Shown piece by piece: positions 14,528 through 23,839 of a stretch of 51,440 nucleotides of DNA (position 1 is its first letter; every line of letters begins with the position of its first letter). Location: contig NZ_JANXCG010000001.1 of the NCBI RefSeq assembly GCF_025060375.1, positions 1-51,440 of the forward strand. The letters run 5' to 3'. A model generated the notes under the pieces. It made no database searches, was not told the origin of the DNA, and saw nothing but the letters and a program-made list of their open reading frames with translations. Source of the DNA: Meiothermus sp. GTDB lineage: Bacteria; Deinococcota; Deinococci; Deinococcales; Thermaceae. Both the position numbers and the translations under genes were made by a program.

Positions 14528-15199
14528 CTACTCCTCAGCCGGGGCGGGCTGAGGGTGGCCTGGGGCTTGGCCGTAAAGGTAGTCGTAGATCAGTGCGGCC
14601 AGCCCGGCCCCCACCAAGGGGCCCACCCAGTACACCCAGTGGGCCGCCCACTCGCCTCCGATCAGCGCTGGGCCTAGCACCCGGGCAGGGTTCATGGCTG
14701 CGCCGGAGACCGGCCCTCCGATCAGGATGCCCATGGCCACTGCCAGGCCGATGACCAGCCCGGCGAAGCTATAGCGGTTGTGGACTGCTGAGCCGAAAAT
14801 TACAGCGACCAGGAAGAAGGTCAGGAACACCTCCATCATCAGGGCTTGCACCGCGCTGTGGTTGCTTCCCGGAGCTGGGGTGCCCTCGGCTACGGCGCTT
14901 CCCCCGTAGAGTGCCCCGATGAAGAACGCGGCCGCCAGCCCCCCCAGGAGCTGGGCCACTGCGTAGCCGGTGGCCCCCAGAGGGGAGATGCGCCCGGTGA
15001 TGAGCATGGCGAAGGTTACCGCAGGGTTGAAGTGGGCCCCCGAGATGGCCCCCACGGCCACCACCAGAAGGCCCACCGCCAGCCCCGGGGCGAGGGCCAC
15101 CGCTATCCCCTCGTCCCGGTTGGCCGCAATGGAGCCGATAGCCGCAAAGCACATGGTGAAGACGCCTAGGAACTCCGCCAGAAGCGCTCTTGGGTTCAT
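14528..15199 (-). CDS. Aquaporin / MIP-family channel
   Basis: A 223-residue inner-membrane channel with six predicted helices and both half-helix NPA motifs: HFNPAVT (NPA 58-60) and AMNPARVLGP (NPA 170-172, with the selectivity Arg173). It should pass water and possibly other small neutral solutes; glycerol selectivity cannot be decided from sequence. GGAGGG 5 nt before the ATG is a clear ribosome site. A TATGTT box at 15264-15269 may be its -10 and overlaps the -10 of the divergent HD gene. Confidence 0.92.
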   Translation of the reverse strand: MNPRALLAEFLGVFTMCFAAIGSIAANRDEGIAVALAPGLAVGLLVVAVGAISGAHFNPAVTFAMLITGRISPLGATGYAVAQLLGGLAAAFFIGALYGGSAVAEGTPAPGSNHSAVQALMMEVFLTFFLVAVIFGSAVHNRYSFAGLVIGLAVAMGILIGGPVSGAAMNPARVLGPALIGGEWAAHWVYWVGPLVGAGLAALIYDYLYGQAPGHPQPAPAEE

Positions 15200-15274
15200 T
15201 TTTCCCTCCAGCCCTTACCTTACCTCAGGCCTTCAGGCCAAGACCAGGCTGGCCTGGGCGGGTAACATAAAGGC

Positions 15275-15736
15275 GTGTGGCGGCGCCTGAGGCGGCTTTG
15301 GAGGGCCTTTTTTCCGGCTCGAGCCAACCCCGACGACGCTTGGGCCCTAAGCGAGCTGCGGCTCGAGGAGGCCCACCTCTACAGGGCTATGGACCCCCGC
15401 GACCGGGAGCACGCCGTGTGGGTAGCCCGGCGCTTGCTGGAGCGCTACCCAGAGGCCCCTGGGTTTGCGGTGCGGGCGGCCTTGCTTCACGACTGCGGCA
15501 AGGCCCTTAGACCCTACCATCCCCTGGAGCGCGTTCTGACCAGTCTGCTCAGGCTAGATGTGCCTATTGAGCCGTTGCGGAAGGGACTTTTGGGTGCCTG
15601 GCAGATTCGCCAGCACCACCCAGAGTATGGTGCAGCCCGCATCCTGGACCCCCAGGTGGCCCAGATCGTGCGGGAACACCACCGCCCAGAGAGCCTTTGG
15701 GCAAGGCGGCTTTACGAGGTGGACGAGGAGTTTTAG
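15275..15736 (+). CDS. HD-domain metal-dependent hydrolase
   Basis: A 153-residue cytosolic protein with a compact HD domain: His46 in REHAVWVA, the His72-Asp73 pair in LLHDCGKA, then QHHPEYGA and REHH near 110-130. Such domains are metal-dependent phosphohydrolases; the substrate is unknown. The first 17 residues are Arg-rich. The GTG start at 15275 lies 6 nt after TAACAT, giving a probable leaderless mRNA. It converges with the 47-codon gene at 15740. Confidence 0.85.
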   Translation: MWRRLRRLWRAFFPARANPDDAWALSELRLEEAHLYRAMDPRDREHAVWVARRLLERYPEAPGFAVRAALLHDCGKALRPYHPLERVLTSLLRLDVPIEPLRKGLLGAWQIRQHHPEYGAARILDPQVAQIVREHHRPESLWARRLYEVDEEF

Positions 15737-15739
15737 GGC

Positions 15740-15883
15740 TCAGCCCAGCCAATCCAGCAGCCGCTTCAGCCCGCTCTTCCTCGGCCTGCGGTAGAGCGGA
15801 AGCCGCCGGAAGGGGCGGCCCAAGCGCTTCGCCAGAAGCCTATGCAGCGCCCAAAGTGCCAGCTTGAAAAGGAGCCTTTTCAT
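15740..15883 (-). CDS. Small basic protein (47 residues), function unknown
   Basis: This encodes MKRLLFKLALWALHRLLAKR followed by an Arg/Lys-rich stretch and a short C-terminal helix (SGLKRLLDWLG). The ATG is preceded by GGAG at good spacing. The gene fits exactly between the HD gene stop (3 bp away) and dxs (28 bp upstream, same strand). The hydrophobic, then basic, then amphipathic pattern suggests a membrane-surface or nucleic-acid-binding peptide. A longer reading of the frame overlaps dxs and is not credible. It is not a recognised family. Confidence 0.5.
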   Translation of the reverse strand: MKRLLFKLALWALHRLLAKRLGRPFRRLPLYRRPRKSGLKRLLDWLG

Positions 15884-15911
15884 CTCCGCAGAGCGAACCT
15901 TCAGCCCTAGA

Positions 15912-17792
15912 CTAGCAGGTTTGGGCTTTGGGATGGTGAGGCTCAGCCGGGGCAGGGATTTCCACCCCCATCTCGGCAAGGGCAGCCCGGATGGCCTCGG
16001 CGTCAATGCCTGCCTCGCGGTGCATGCGGGGAATGGAGCCGTGTTCAAAGAAGCGGTCGGGTAGCCCAAGTACCCGGATCTCCGGCTTTAGCCCCATCTC
16101 GTTTAGGGCCTCCAGCACCGCGCTGCCAAAGCCGCCCATCTTCTGGTGGTCTTCAGTGGTCACCAGCTTGTAGCCCCCCAGGGCCAGCCGCTCCAGCATT
16201 TCCCGGTCCAGCGGCTTGAGGAAGCGGGCGTTGACCACCCCCACCTGGGGGCTGCTTCCAGCGGCCTCGAGGGCATACCTGAGGGTTTTGCCAAAGGCTA
16301 GGATGTAGGCCTGCTGGCCTTCCTTGAGGACCTCCCAGCGGCCCCACTCAATCTCGGGCCAGGCCCCTTCGGGGGCCTTCTCCACGTTGTCGCGGGGGTA
16401 GCGGATGGCGATGGGCCCTCCGAGTTCCAGGGCCTTTTTGAGCATGGCGCGTAGCTCCAGCGCATCCTTGGGGGCGGCAATTTGCACGTTGGGAATGGTG
16501 CGAAGGTAGGCGATGTCAAAAACCCCGTTGTGGGTGGCCCCATCGCCCCCCACAATCCCGGCCCGGTCCACCGCAAAGACCACCGGCAGGTTCTCGATGG
16601 CGATGTCGTGGATGATTTGGTCGTAAGCCCGTTGCATGAAGGTGGAGTAGATGGCCAGCACCGGTTTCAGGCCCCGCAGGGCCATGCCAGCAGCGGTGGT
16701 GGCCGCCACATCCTCGCAGATGCCGGTGTCCAGGTAGCGCTCGGGGTGGGTCTGGGAGTAGCGTACCAGGCCAGAGCCTTCCCGCATGGCCGGGGTAATC
16801 ACGAAAAGCCTGGGCTCGAGGTAGGCCAGCTCGGTCACGGCGTCGCCAAAGGCCGCTGACCAGGTATAGCCCTTGCTCACCTTGGTGGGGTTCTCGGGGT
16901 TGAAGCCGGGGGGGCCGTGCCAGTAGATGGGGTCCTCCTCAGCCACCCCGTAGCCCTTGCCCTTGCGGGTAACGGCGTGCAGCAGGGTAGGGCCGTCCAG
17001 CTCCTTGATCTGCTCTAGGATGTGAATCAGCCCTGGCAGGTCGTGGCCGTCCACCGGGCCCACGTAGCGGATGCCCCAGGCGTAGAAGGGGTTCTCCTGG
17101 TGCAGCATCAGCTTGGCCGCTTCCTTGGCCCGGTCTACCAGGTTAAAAAGCCGCGGCGAGATGCCTTCCAACACCTGGCGGCCCCACTTTTGGGTTTCCT
17201 GCACCCACTTTTTGGTCTGGTACTCGCGGAAATAGCGGTTGAGTGCCCCTACGTTCTCGGAGATGCTCATCTCGTTGTCGTTGAGGATGATGATGAGCCT
17301 TGGCTTGCGCTCTCCAATCACGTTCAGGGCTGCTAGGGCCATTCCGCCGGTCAGGGCCCCATCGCCGATGAGGGCCACGATGTGGTAGTCCTCCCCTAGG
17401 GTATCCCGAGCAATGGCCATGCCCAGGGCGTTGGCCAGGGAGGTGGAGGCGTGGCCCACGGTGATGGCGTCGTGCTCGCTTTCTGAAACCTTGGTGAAGC
17501 CTGAGATACCCCCCTCCTGCCGGATGGTGTGGAAGACCTCCTTCCGTCCGGTGAGGATTTTGTGGGCGTAGGCTTGGTGGCCCACGTCAAAGAGCAGCCG
17601 GTCACGGGGTGAGTTGAAGACCCGGTGCAGGGCCACGATCAGCTCTACTGCGCCCAACGAGGAGGCCAGGTGTCCGCCGTTTTGGGCGCATACCCGGATG
17701 ATCTCGCTGCGCAGCTCCTCTGCGAGCTGCAGGAGCTCGCTCATGGAGAGGGGTTTTAGGTCTTGGGGTTGGTTGACCTTGTGTAAGACCAC
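15912..17792 (-). CDS. dxs: 1-deoxy-D-xylulose-5-phosphate synthase
   Basis: A 626-residue thiamine-diphosphate enzyme that joins pyruvate and glyceraldehyde-3-phosphate, the first step of the MEP isoprenoid pathway. It shows [30 protein letters not shown], the TPP/Mg loop GDGALTGG (143-150) with the later NDNEMSIS, and a transketolase-like pyrimidine domain ([15 protein letters not shown]). The GTG at 17792 is chosen because GGGAGG precedes it and the protein then starts VVLHKVNQP, matching Thermus Dxs. It may feed the polyprenyl synthase at 19867. Confidence 0.95.
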   Translation of the reverse strand: MVLHKVNQPQDLKPLSMSELLQLAEELRSEIIRVCAQNGGHLASSLGAVELIVALHRVFNSPRDRLLFDVGHQAYAHKILTGRKEVFHTIRQEGGISGFTKVSESEHDAITVGHASTSLANALGMAIARDTLGEDYHIVALIGDGALTGGMALAALNVIGERKPRLIIILNDNEMSISENVGALNRYFREYQTKKWVQETQKWGRQVLEGISPRLFNLVDRAKEAAKLMLHQENPFYAWGIRYVGPVDGHDLPGLIHILEQIKELDGPTLLHAVTRKGKGYGVAEEDPIYWHGPPGFNPENPTKVSKGYTWSAAFGDAVTELAYLEPRLFVITPAMREGSGLVRYSQTHPERYLDTGICEDVAATTAAGMALRGLKPVLAIYSTFMQRAYDQIIHDIAIENLPVVFAVDRAGIVGGDGATHNGVFDIAYLRTIPNVQIAAPKDALELRAMLKKALELGGPIAIRYPRDNVEKAPEGAWPEIEWGRWEVLKEGQQAYILAFGKTLRYALEAAGSSPQVGVVNARFLKPLDREMLERLALGGYKLVTTEDHQKMGGFGSAVLEALNEMGLKPEIRVLGLPDRFFEHGSIPRMHREAGIDAEAIRAALAEMGVEIPAPAEPHHPKAQTC

Positions 17793-17943
17793 GAGAAGCC
17801 TCCCAACGCTTTGGCCTAGCATGGGGGAACCCAAGCTGGGGCGCAGTGCTCTAGGCAACAAAGCCATGACCTGTGTTTTGGGCAAGACCTCCTGCCAGGG
17901 TGCGGCTTTGCGCTCCCCGCAGGGAACCTGGGGGCGGGAGCGC

Positions 17944-18621
17944 TCAGCGGAAGTTTCGGCCCACCAAGGCGAGACCGCCTTGCTCGGTGAAGTTCATGGA
18001 GGTAAAGACCTCCCCCACCCCAGGGAAGAACCAGACCTCAAAGTTCTCCCGCAGGCTCGGGTTTCTGGGGTCGCGGTACTCCACCCCAATCCGGTAGACC
18101 TCAAAGTTTCCCGCCGGCACGCTCACGTTGGACCTGCCCAGCACCGTGTAGGTGTATTCCAGCACCCGGTCGCTCACCCGGGTGGTTTGGTTGTTGACCC
18201 GCAGTTCTATGACCTCCCGGGTCTGGCCACCCCAGCGAGCCCCCACGGCGAAGCTGGTCTCGGGGGGGTACTCCTGGATGGGGGGGGTGTAGCGGGCCAC
18301 CTGAATCCTATCGTAGTCCTCAATGCCCAAAAGCCGCACCCCCCCAGCGTCCACCTGTCGGTAGTAGGAGCGCTCGAGCCCCCGCCCGCTCAGCCGGTAG
18401 CGGATTGCCGGCTGGCCCTCAAAGCTAGCCGGTCCAATAACCGAAAGGCGGAGGGGGGGGTCGCTGGTGGAGGCCCGCAGGGGTAGGTAGACCCAGTCCA
18501 GCCCCGGCTGGGAGGGATAGAAGTCCACTGGCCCTTGGATGATCGCGGTGTTGAGCGGGGGGCTGCTGCTGCGCGGGGCGCAGGCGGTGAGGAGAAGGAG
18601 AGGTATGAGCAGGTACCGCAT
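17944..18621 (-). CDS. Exported lipoprotein of unknown function
   Basis: A 225-residue protein. [14 protein letters not shown] is a lipoprotein signal with lipobox Leu-Thr-Ala-Cys14. The mature part is predicted beta-rich ([49 protein letters not shown]), suggesting a periplasmic or surface domain. The ATG follows GGGGGG immediately. It is the third gene of an apparent pspA operon, 10 bp after the preceding gene, so a role in envelope maintenance is a reasonable inference. Longer upstream readings overlap that gene. Confidence 0.8.
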   Translation of the reverse strand: MRYLLIPLLLLTACAPRSSSPPLNTAIIQGPVDFYPSQPGLDWVYLPLRASTSDPPLRLSVIGPASFEGQPAIRYRLSGRGLERSYYRQVDAGGVRLLGIEDYDRIQVARYTPPIQEYPPETSFAVGARWGGQTREVIELRVNNQTTRVSDRVLEYTYTVLGRSNVSVPAGNFEVYRIGVEYRDPRNPSLRENFEVWFFPGVGEVFTSMNFTEQGGLALVGRNFR

Positions 18622-18631
18622 CCCCCCAAGT

Positions 18632-19102
18632 TTACCCCTGGTGGATGGAGGGTGGGTGTAGGGCCTCCCGCAGGGCGATGAGGTAACGGGGTAGCTCAGC
18701 CAGGCCGGGGGGTTCACCCTTTCCCTCGGTCAGGGCCAGTTCAGCCCCCAGCCGTTCAATGTAGGCGATGCCCTGGTCTAGGGTTCTATCCAGGTTGGTG
18801 TGGCGCGCGAAGACCTCGGTGCGGGTGTGGTAGTCCAAGCCTGGGGTGGCGCAGAGGCGTTCAAGCTCGGTGAGCTTGGGGAAGAGCTTGTACAGGTTGC
18901 GCCCGTACGCCTGCACCTGCCGGAGAGGTTCGCGCAGGTGGGGGTGTCTGCGGCCTTGGCGGCGGAGTTCGGCTAGGGCCCGACCTAGACGCTCGTGTTG
19001 CTCCCGCAGGGGCAGCGAAAGCGGGCGGCTTGCTCCAACGGCCCATATTACGAACCCCGCCACCCCCAACAGCAAGAGCACCTCGAGCAAGGCAACTCCC
19101 AT
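18632..19102 (-). CDS. Single-pass membrane protein downstream of pspA, pilin-like N-terminus
   Basis: From the ATG at 19102 this is 156 residues: a membrane helix (about 5-25, ALLEVLLLLGVAGFVIWAV) and a long charged, mostly helical cytoplasmic or periplasmic part. A TTG at 19138, overlapping the pspA end by 8 nt, would add MLRGSRRGALKQ. With it the N-terminus reads as a basic leader, Gly, then VALLE, which is the type IV prepilin pattern with Glu+5. Which start is used is unclear. It sits between pspA and the lipoprotein and may act with PspA at the membrane. No known family is recognised. Confidence 0.65.
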   Translation of the reverse strand: MGVALLEVLLLLGVAGFVIWAVGASRPLSLPLREQHERLGRALAELRRQGRRHPHLREPLRQVQAYGRNLYKLFPKLTELERLCATPGLDYHTRTEVFARHTNLDRTLDQGIAYIERLGAELALTEGKGEPPGLAELPRYLIALREALHPPSIHQG

Positions 19103-19130
19103 CTGCTTGAGTGCCCCCCTTCTTGAGCCC

Positions 19131-19793
19131 CTAAGCAATGCCCAGCTCGCGCTTCAGCCGGGCTAGGTCCTCCTCTACCTGGCGGTTGCTGCCTAGGCGC
19201 TCGAGCTCCCTTTCAATCTCGCTTTTGTCCATTTCCAGCAGGGCAGCGTGCTTGTCCTCCATAGCCTGGATGCGCTGTTCCATATCCTCAAAGGCCTCCA
19301 CGGCGCTGTGCGCGTCTATCTTGGACTCAAATCGGCGCACCGCCTCGGCGGCCTCCAATCCTTTCTTTCGGGCGATGAGCAGGGCCTTCTTGGCCTCGGA
19401 TTCCTGGATTTTGCTCTCCAGCGCCTTGAGCTGGGTGGTGAGCCGTTGGACCAGGTCTTGCTGCTGAGCCACCTGCTGGGCAAACCCTTCGGCCAGGGCC
19501 TGGGCCTGCTGCTTGCGCTTGAGGGCTTCCCGGGCCAGGTCTTCCCGCTCGGCCTTCAGGGCCTCGGCGGCTTTGCGCTCCCAGGCGGCCGCCTGCTCAG
19601 CGTAGCTTTGCTGCTCGCGCTCGAGCTTCTTGAGCTCGGCCATGGCCTCGGCTACCTCCATGCGGGCCTCGCGCAGGGTGGCCCGCATGTCTTCCAGGGC
19701 TTGCTCAATGATTTTTTCGGGGTTTTCGGCCCGGCGGATCAGATCGTTAATGTTGGCCCGGATCAAGCGGGAGAGCCGTTCTAGAATACCCAT
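19131..19793 (-). CDS. pspA: PspA/IM30 (Vipp1) family membrane-stress protein
   Basis: A 220-residue, almost wholly coiled-coil protein beginning MGILERLSRLIRANINDLI, with an N-terminal amphipathic helix for membrane binding. It then has the family pattern IIEQALEDMRATLREARMEVA and long heptad helices (about 30-200). PspA proteins oligomerise on inner-membrane lesions and are ESCRT-III-like. A strong GGAGGGGG precedes the ATG. A promoter with TTGGTG and TAGACT spaced by 17 nt lies upstream. It heads a three-gene operon. Confidence 0.93.
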   Translation of the reverse strand: MGILERLSRLIRANINDLIRRAENPEKIIEQALEDMRATLREARMEVAEAMAELKKLEREQQSYAEQAAAWERKAAEALKAEREDLAREALKRKQQAQALAEGFAQQVAQQQDLVQRLTTQLKALESKIQESEAKKALLIARKKGLEAAEAVRRFESKIDAHSAVEAFEDMEQRIQAMEDKHAALLEMDKSEIERELERLGSNRQVEEDLARLKRELGIA

Positions 19794-19812
19794 TTCCCCC
19801 TCCTTCGGCTCC

Positions 19813-19841
19813 AGTCTAACCTACCCCTGGGTGTACACCAA
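19813..19841 (-). promoter_or_regulatory. pspA promoter
   Basis: On the minus strand the -35 TTGGTG (19836-19841) and -10 TAGACT (19813-19818) are 17 nt apart. Transcription would begin about 13 nt before the pspA ATG, leaving room for its ribosome site. It lies back to back with the leaderless promoter of the polyprenyl synthase. Confidence 0.65.
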
Positions 19842-19866
19842 GGCCCGATGGCTTAGTATCTACAAC

Positions 19867-20877
19867 ATGACCGCCCTTCCCACCGCAGCGGAGGTGCGCC
19901 AGGCCATCCGAGACTTCCTGCTTTCGGCTCTGCCCAGGCCCGAGGCGGCTTCCCGCCCCGAGCTTGCCGAGTACGCTCGGATGCTGCGGGACTACCCCGA
20001 GCGAGGGGGGAAGATGCTGCGGGGGGCCCTTCTGGTCTACACCGGGCTGGCCTACGGCGCAGCCTTCGAGCGGCTGTTGCCGGTGGCGGCTGCCCTCGAG
20101 CTTTTCCAGAACTGGGCCCTCATCCACGACGACATCGAGGACGGCTCCGATGAGCGGCGGGGAAGACCGGCTCTGCACAGGCTTTACGGGGTTCCGCTGG
20201 CCCTGAATGTAGGGGATGCCCTGCACGCCATGCAGTGGGGCCTCCTGGTCCGGGCTGGGGTATCCCCAGAGGTGCTTTTGGAGTTTGTCCGCGTGGTGGA
20301 ACGCACCGCTCAGGGGCAGCACCTGGAGATTGCCTGGACGGAAGCCCAGCGCTTCGACCTGACCGAGGCTGACTACCTGGAGATGGTGGGCTTGAAGGCG
20401 GCCTACTACACCGCGGTAGCCCCTTTGCGGCTGGGGGTTCTGGTGGCCGGGGGGGAGCCGCCCGAGGCCTTTGAGGAGGCTGGGATGAGGCTGGGCACGG
20501 GGTTTCAAATCGTAGATGACGTCCTCAACCTGAAGGGCGACCCCGTCAGGTACGGCAAGGAGATAGGGGGCGACCTTTGGGAGGGCAAGCGCACCTTGGT
20601 CTTGCTCCACTTCCTGCAGAACGCGAGCCCAGAGGAGCGGAGGCGGGCTGAGCGGCTGCTTTGCCTCCCTCGAACCCAAAAACCTGCGGACGAGGTGGCC
20701 TGGTTGCACCACCAGCTGCTTTCCTCGGGGGCCTTGGCCTATGCAGAGCGGATGGCTGAGGGATTGCTGGAAGAGGGGCTGGCCCGGCTGAAGCCTCTTC
20801 TGCAAGAGGTGCCCCAGAGGGCCTTTGGCGCTCAGGTGGTGGAGCTGCTGGAGGGGTTGGTGCACCGGGAAGCCTAG
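19867..20877 (+). CDS. Polyprenyl (geranylgeranyl-type) diphosphate synthase
   Basis: A 336-residue trans-isoprenyl diphosphate synthase condensing isopentenyl diphosphate with allylic diphosphates. It has the first Asp-rich motif DDIED (88-92) followed by RRGRPALH, a GQHLEIAW segment, and the second motif DDVLN (217-221), where Asn replaces the last Asp as in several GGPP synthases. Chain length cannot be fixed from motifs alone. The ATG at 19867 lies 7 nt after TAGTAT (leaderless); longer frames overlap pspA. Products may serve carotenoids or quinones. Confidence 0.92.
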   Translation: MTALPTAAEVRQAIRDFLLSALPRPEAASRPELAEYARMLRDYPERGGKMLRGALLVYTGLAYGAAFERLLPVAAALELFQNWALIHDDIEDGSDERRGRPALHRLYGVPLALNVGDALHAMQWGLLVRAGVSPEVLLEFVRVVERTAQGQHLEIAWTEAQRFDLTEADYLEMVGLKAAYYTAVAPLRLGVLVAGGEPPEAFEEAGMRLGTGFQIVDDVLNLKGDPVRYGKEIGGDLWEGKRTLVLLHFLQNASPEERRRAERLLCLPRTQKPADEVAWLHHQLLSSGALAYAERMAEGLLEEGLARLKPLLQEVPQRAFGAQVVELLEGLVHREA

Positions 20878-20888
20878 GCGCACTGCCC

Positions 20889-22133
20889 TCAGACCAGAGC
20901 CCTGCGCCCGATGTCCCGCCGGTACACCGCGTGTTCAAACTGCACTGCCTCCACCCCCATGTAGGCCCGTCCCAGGGCTTCCCGAAGGTCTTTGCCGAGG
21001 CCCACCACGTTGAGCACCCGACCCCCCTGGGTTACCAGCCCGTGCGGGGTGCGGCGGGTTCCAGCCTGGAAGTAGAGCACCCCCTGGGGGGGGTGGGGGG
21101 GCAGGCGGACGGGCAACCCCCGGTGAGGGGCTTCGGGATAGCCAGGGGCGGCCATCACCACGCAGGCCGAGGCCATGGGGCGCCAGGTGGGCTCGAGCTC
21201 GTGCAGCCACCCTTCCACCACCGCCAGCGCCAGCTCCACCAGGTCGGTTTGGAGCAGGGGTAGGATGGCCTGGCACTCGGGGTCGCCGAAGCGGGCGTTG
21301 AATTCCAGCACCTTGGGACCGTCGTCGGTGAGCATCAGTCCGGCGTAAACGACCCCCTTGTAGACGACCCCCTCGGCCCGCAGCCCATCCACCAGCGGTC
21401 TGAGTATCCGCTCTTCCACCTCCCTCAAGACGCCGGGGGCTAGGGGATAGGGGCAGATGGCCCCCATGCCCCCCGTCATGGGGCCCAGGTCGCCATCCAG
21501 CAGCCGTTTGTGGTCCTGCAGGGGGAGCAGCGGCTTTACGCTGAAGCCGTCGGTCAGGGCCAGCACCGTCACCTCGGGGCCTTCCAGGTACTCCTCAATG
21601 ACCACCTCGCCCCGCTCCGCACCCGAGAGGATGTTCAGCACCGCTTGCCGAGCCTGGGAGAGCTCGCTGGCCACGGTGACCCCCTTGCCCGCAGCCAGGC
21701 TCGAGTCCTTGACCACGATGGGGGCCCCCACCTGCTCCAGGTAGGACAGAGCCTGTAGGGTGTCGCTGAAGCTCCGGTACCGGGCGGTAGGGATGCCCAG
21801 GCGCTCCATCAGTCCTTTGGCATAGGCTTTGGAGCCCTCAATCATGGCTGCTTTCTGGGTGGGCCCAAAAATTCGCAACCCCCGGGCTTGGAATGCGTCG
21901 GCGATGCCCTCCACCAGGGGCGCTTCTGGTCCGACCAAGGTGAGCTCGATCTCTTCGGCTGCAGCCCACTCGGCCAGCCGTTCCACATCGCCATCCCAGG
22001 GGATGCACTCGGCCAGCTCGGCGATGCCGGGATTTCCCGGGGCGGCGTAAAGCTGCGTGGTCAGGGGTGACTGGGCTACCTTCCAGCAAAGGGCGTGCTC
22101 CCGCCCTCCGGAACCTACCACCAGGATTTTCAC
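20889..22133 (-). CDS. purD: Phosphoribosylamine-glycine ligase
   Basis: A 414-residue ATP-grasp enzyme of de novo purine synthesis (GAR synthetase). It begins VKILVVGSGGREHALCWK, with the family PGNPGIAELA segment, the ATP-grasp core (SLAAGKGVTVA), EEYLEGPEVTVLAL, and the Mg site FNARFGDPECQAILPLL. The GTG start at 22133 lies 7 nt after TATCCT, so it seems to have its own leaderless promoter although it follows gatB-purM-phosphatase on the same strand. It converges with the polyprenyl synthase, with 11 bp between stops. Confidence 0.96.
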   Translation of the reverse strand: MKILVVGSGGREHALCWKVAQSPLTTQLYAAPGNPGIAELAECIPWDGDVERLAEWAAAEEIELTLVGPEAPLVEGIADAFQARGLRIFGPTQKAAMIEGSKAYAKGLMERLGIPTARYRSFSDTLQALSYLEQVGAPIVVKDSSLAAGKGVTVASELSQARQAVLNILSGAERGEVVIEEYLEGPEVTVLALTDGFSVKPLLPLQDHKRLLDGDLGPMTGGMGAICPYPLAPGVLREVEERILRPLVDGLRAEGVVYKGVVYAGLMLTDDGPKVLEFNARFGDPECQAILPLLQTDLVELALAVVEGWLHELEPTWRPMASACVVMAAPGYPEAPHRGLPVRLPPHPPQGVLYFQAGTRRTPHGLVTQGGRVLNVVGLGKDLREALGRAYMGVEAVQFEHAVYRRDIGRRALV

Positions 22134-22179
22134 GCAGCTAAGGATAACAGATGGCCGGCCAGGTGGGGGATTTCACCCC

Positions 22180-22812
22180 TCAGGAGAGCACCACCTCGTC
22201 GGTGAGGCCCTCCGCCCAGGCCTCCAGGTGGCCCACGTCCCCCACCGAGAGGGCCATGCCCTCAGGGTAGAGGAGGCGGGTGATGGAGGTGTTTTGTATC
22301 TGGAACCTGCGCCAGGCCCCGTTGTCCAGGTGGAGCACCAGCTTGAGCGCAGCCCGGATGACCCCCCCGTGGGTCACCACGATGAGGCGCCCCTCTGGCA
22401 GGTCGTCCAGGAATTCCTGCACCCGCGCGGCCAGGTCGGCCATGCTCTCCCCACCGGGCCGCTTGGTATTCCAAGGGTCGAGCTGCACCGCCCGGTGAAA
22501 CTCGGGGTAGCGTAGCTCGCTCTCGCTGCGCAGAAGCCCCTGGAGCTCACCAGCGTAAATCTCGCGGATGCGGCGGTCGTAGACCGGCGTGAGCCCAAGG
22601 GCCTCGGCGATCGGCCGAGCGGTGAGAACCGCCCGCTGCAGGTCGGAGCTGTAGAGGCCGTCAAAGCTGTGGCGGCAGGCCGCCAGCCGCTCGGCCAGCC
22701 GGTAGGCTTGGCGCAGACCTTCTGGGGAGAGCCCCACGTCGTAGTGCCCCTGGAAGCGCCCCTCGGCGTTCCAGGGGGTTTCACCATGGCGCAACAGCCA
22801 GAGTTCTTTCAT
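22180..22812 (-). CDS. Histidine phosphatase (phosphoglycerate mutase-like) family protein
   Basis: A 210-residue enzyme with the catalytic LLRHGETPWN motif (His9 phosphorylated in the family), the FQGHYDVGLSPEGLRQA loop, SSDLQRAVLTARP, and the second His in VVTHGGVIRAAL. The class covers PGM-like enzymes, alpha-ribazole phosphatase (CobC) and broad phosphatases. A CobC-like role is conceivable given a cobalamin adenosyltransferase 2.5 kb away, but this is only inference. It starts 19 bp after purM and is likely cotranscribed with it. Confidence 0.88.
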   Translation of the reverse strand: MKELWLLRHGETPWNAEGRFQGHYDVGLSPEGLRQAYRLAERLAACRHSFDGLYSSDLQRAVLTARPIAEALGLTPVYDRRIREIYAGELQGLLRSESELRYPEFHRAVQLDPWNTKRPGGESMADLAARVQEFLDDLPEGRLIVVTHGGVIRAALKLVLHLDNGAWRRFQIQNTSITRLLYPEGMALSVGDVGHLEAWAEGLTDEVVLS

Positions 22813-22831
22813 ACGGTAGGAGGGCAGGGTT

Positions 22832-23839
22832 TCAGACCAGATGAACCCCTGGCCCTTCTATAATACGGCCCACCGGGCAGCTTTGGGGCAGCAGCCCCCC
22901 AACCTCGTCAACCTTGTCCGGGCTGACCACCAGAATGTAGCCCAGGCCCATGTTAAAGACCCGGTACATCTCCTGCTCCTCCACCTGGGCGGCCCGCTGG
23001 ATGAGGCGGAAAATGGGCGGGATGGGGAAACTGCCCTGCCAAATCTCAGCCCCCAGACCCTGGGGCAGCACCCGGGGCAGGTTCTCGTAAACCCCCCCGC
23101 CGGTGATGTGGGCCATCGCCTTTACCTCAACCCCTGCTTGCCAGAGCCGCTCCACGTCTTCCAGGTAGCAGCGGTGGGGTTCCAGCAGGGCCTCGGCCAG
23201 GGTGCGCCCGGCCAGCTCCTCCCGCGGCTCCGCCAGGTTCCACCCTTCAAAGGCCTTGCGCGCCAGGCTGTAGCCGTTGGTGTGCAGGCCCGAGGACGGG
23301 AGGGCCAGCAGGGCGTCGCCGGGCCTTACCCTGCTTCCGTCCACGACCTTTGCCCGTTCCACCACCCCTACGATGGTGCCGGCCAGCTCGAGAGCCCCCT
23401 CTTGGTAGACCCCGGGCATTTCGGCGGTCTCGCCTCCCAGCAGAGGGATCCCCACGGCCTTGCAGGCTTCGGCTAAGGAGGCCAGCACTGCCCCTAGGAC
23501 AGCCTCCTCCAGCCTGGCGCTGGCGATGTAGTCCATGAAGAAGAGGGGTTTGGCCCCCTGCACCAGGATGTCGTTGACCGAGTGGTTGACCAGGTCGAAC
23601 CCCAGGCCTCCGTAGCGGCCGGTCTGCGCGGCCAGAAGGGTTTTGGTGCCCACCCCGTCGGTGGAGGCCACCAGCACCGGCTCGCGCATTTCCTTGAGCC
23701 TCGAGGCGAGCATCATCCCGCCGAAAGCCCCCATCCCCCGCAGCACCTCGGGGGTATAGGTTTCCCCGATTTTTGCCGTTGCTGCTCTGAGGGCGCTGGC
23801 CTTTCGCCCGATGTCCACACCGGCTTCTCGGTAGTTCAC
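22832..23839 (-). CDS. purM: Phosphoribosylformylglycinamidine cyclo-ligase (AIR synthetase)
   Basis: A 335-residue enzyme closing the imidazole ring in purine synthesis. Motifs are [50 protein letters not shown] and [14 protein letters not shown]. The GTG start at 23839 overlaps the gatB stop (GTGA), so translation is coupled. It pairs in the pathway with purD just downstream. Confidence 0.96.
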   Translation of the reverse strand: MNYREAGVDIGRKASALRAATAKIGETYTPEVLRGMGAFGGMMLASRLKEMREPVLVASTDGVGTKTLLAAQTGRYGGLGFDLVNHSVNDILVQGAKPLFFMDYIASARLEEAVLGAVLASLAEACKAVGIPLLGGETAEMPGVYQEGALELAGTIVGVVERAKVVDGSRVRPGDALLALPSSGLHTNGYSLARKAFEGWNLAEPREELAGRTLAEALLEPHRCYLEDVERLWQAGVEVKAMAHITGGGVYENLPRVLPQGLGAEIWQGSFPIPPIFRLIQRAAQVEEQEMYRVFNMGLGYILVVSPDKVDEVGGLLPQSCPVGRIIEGPGVHLV

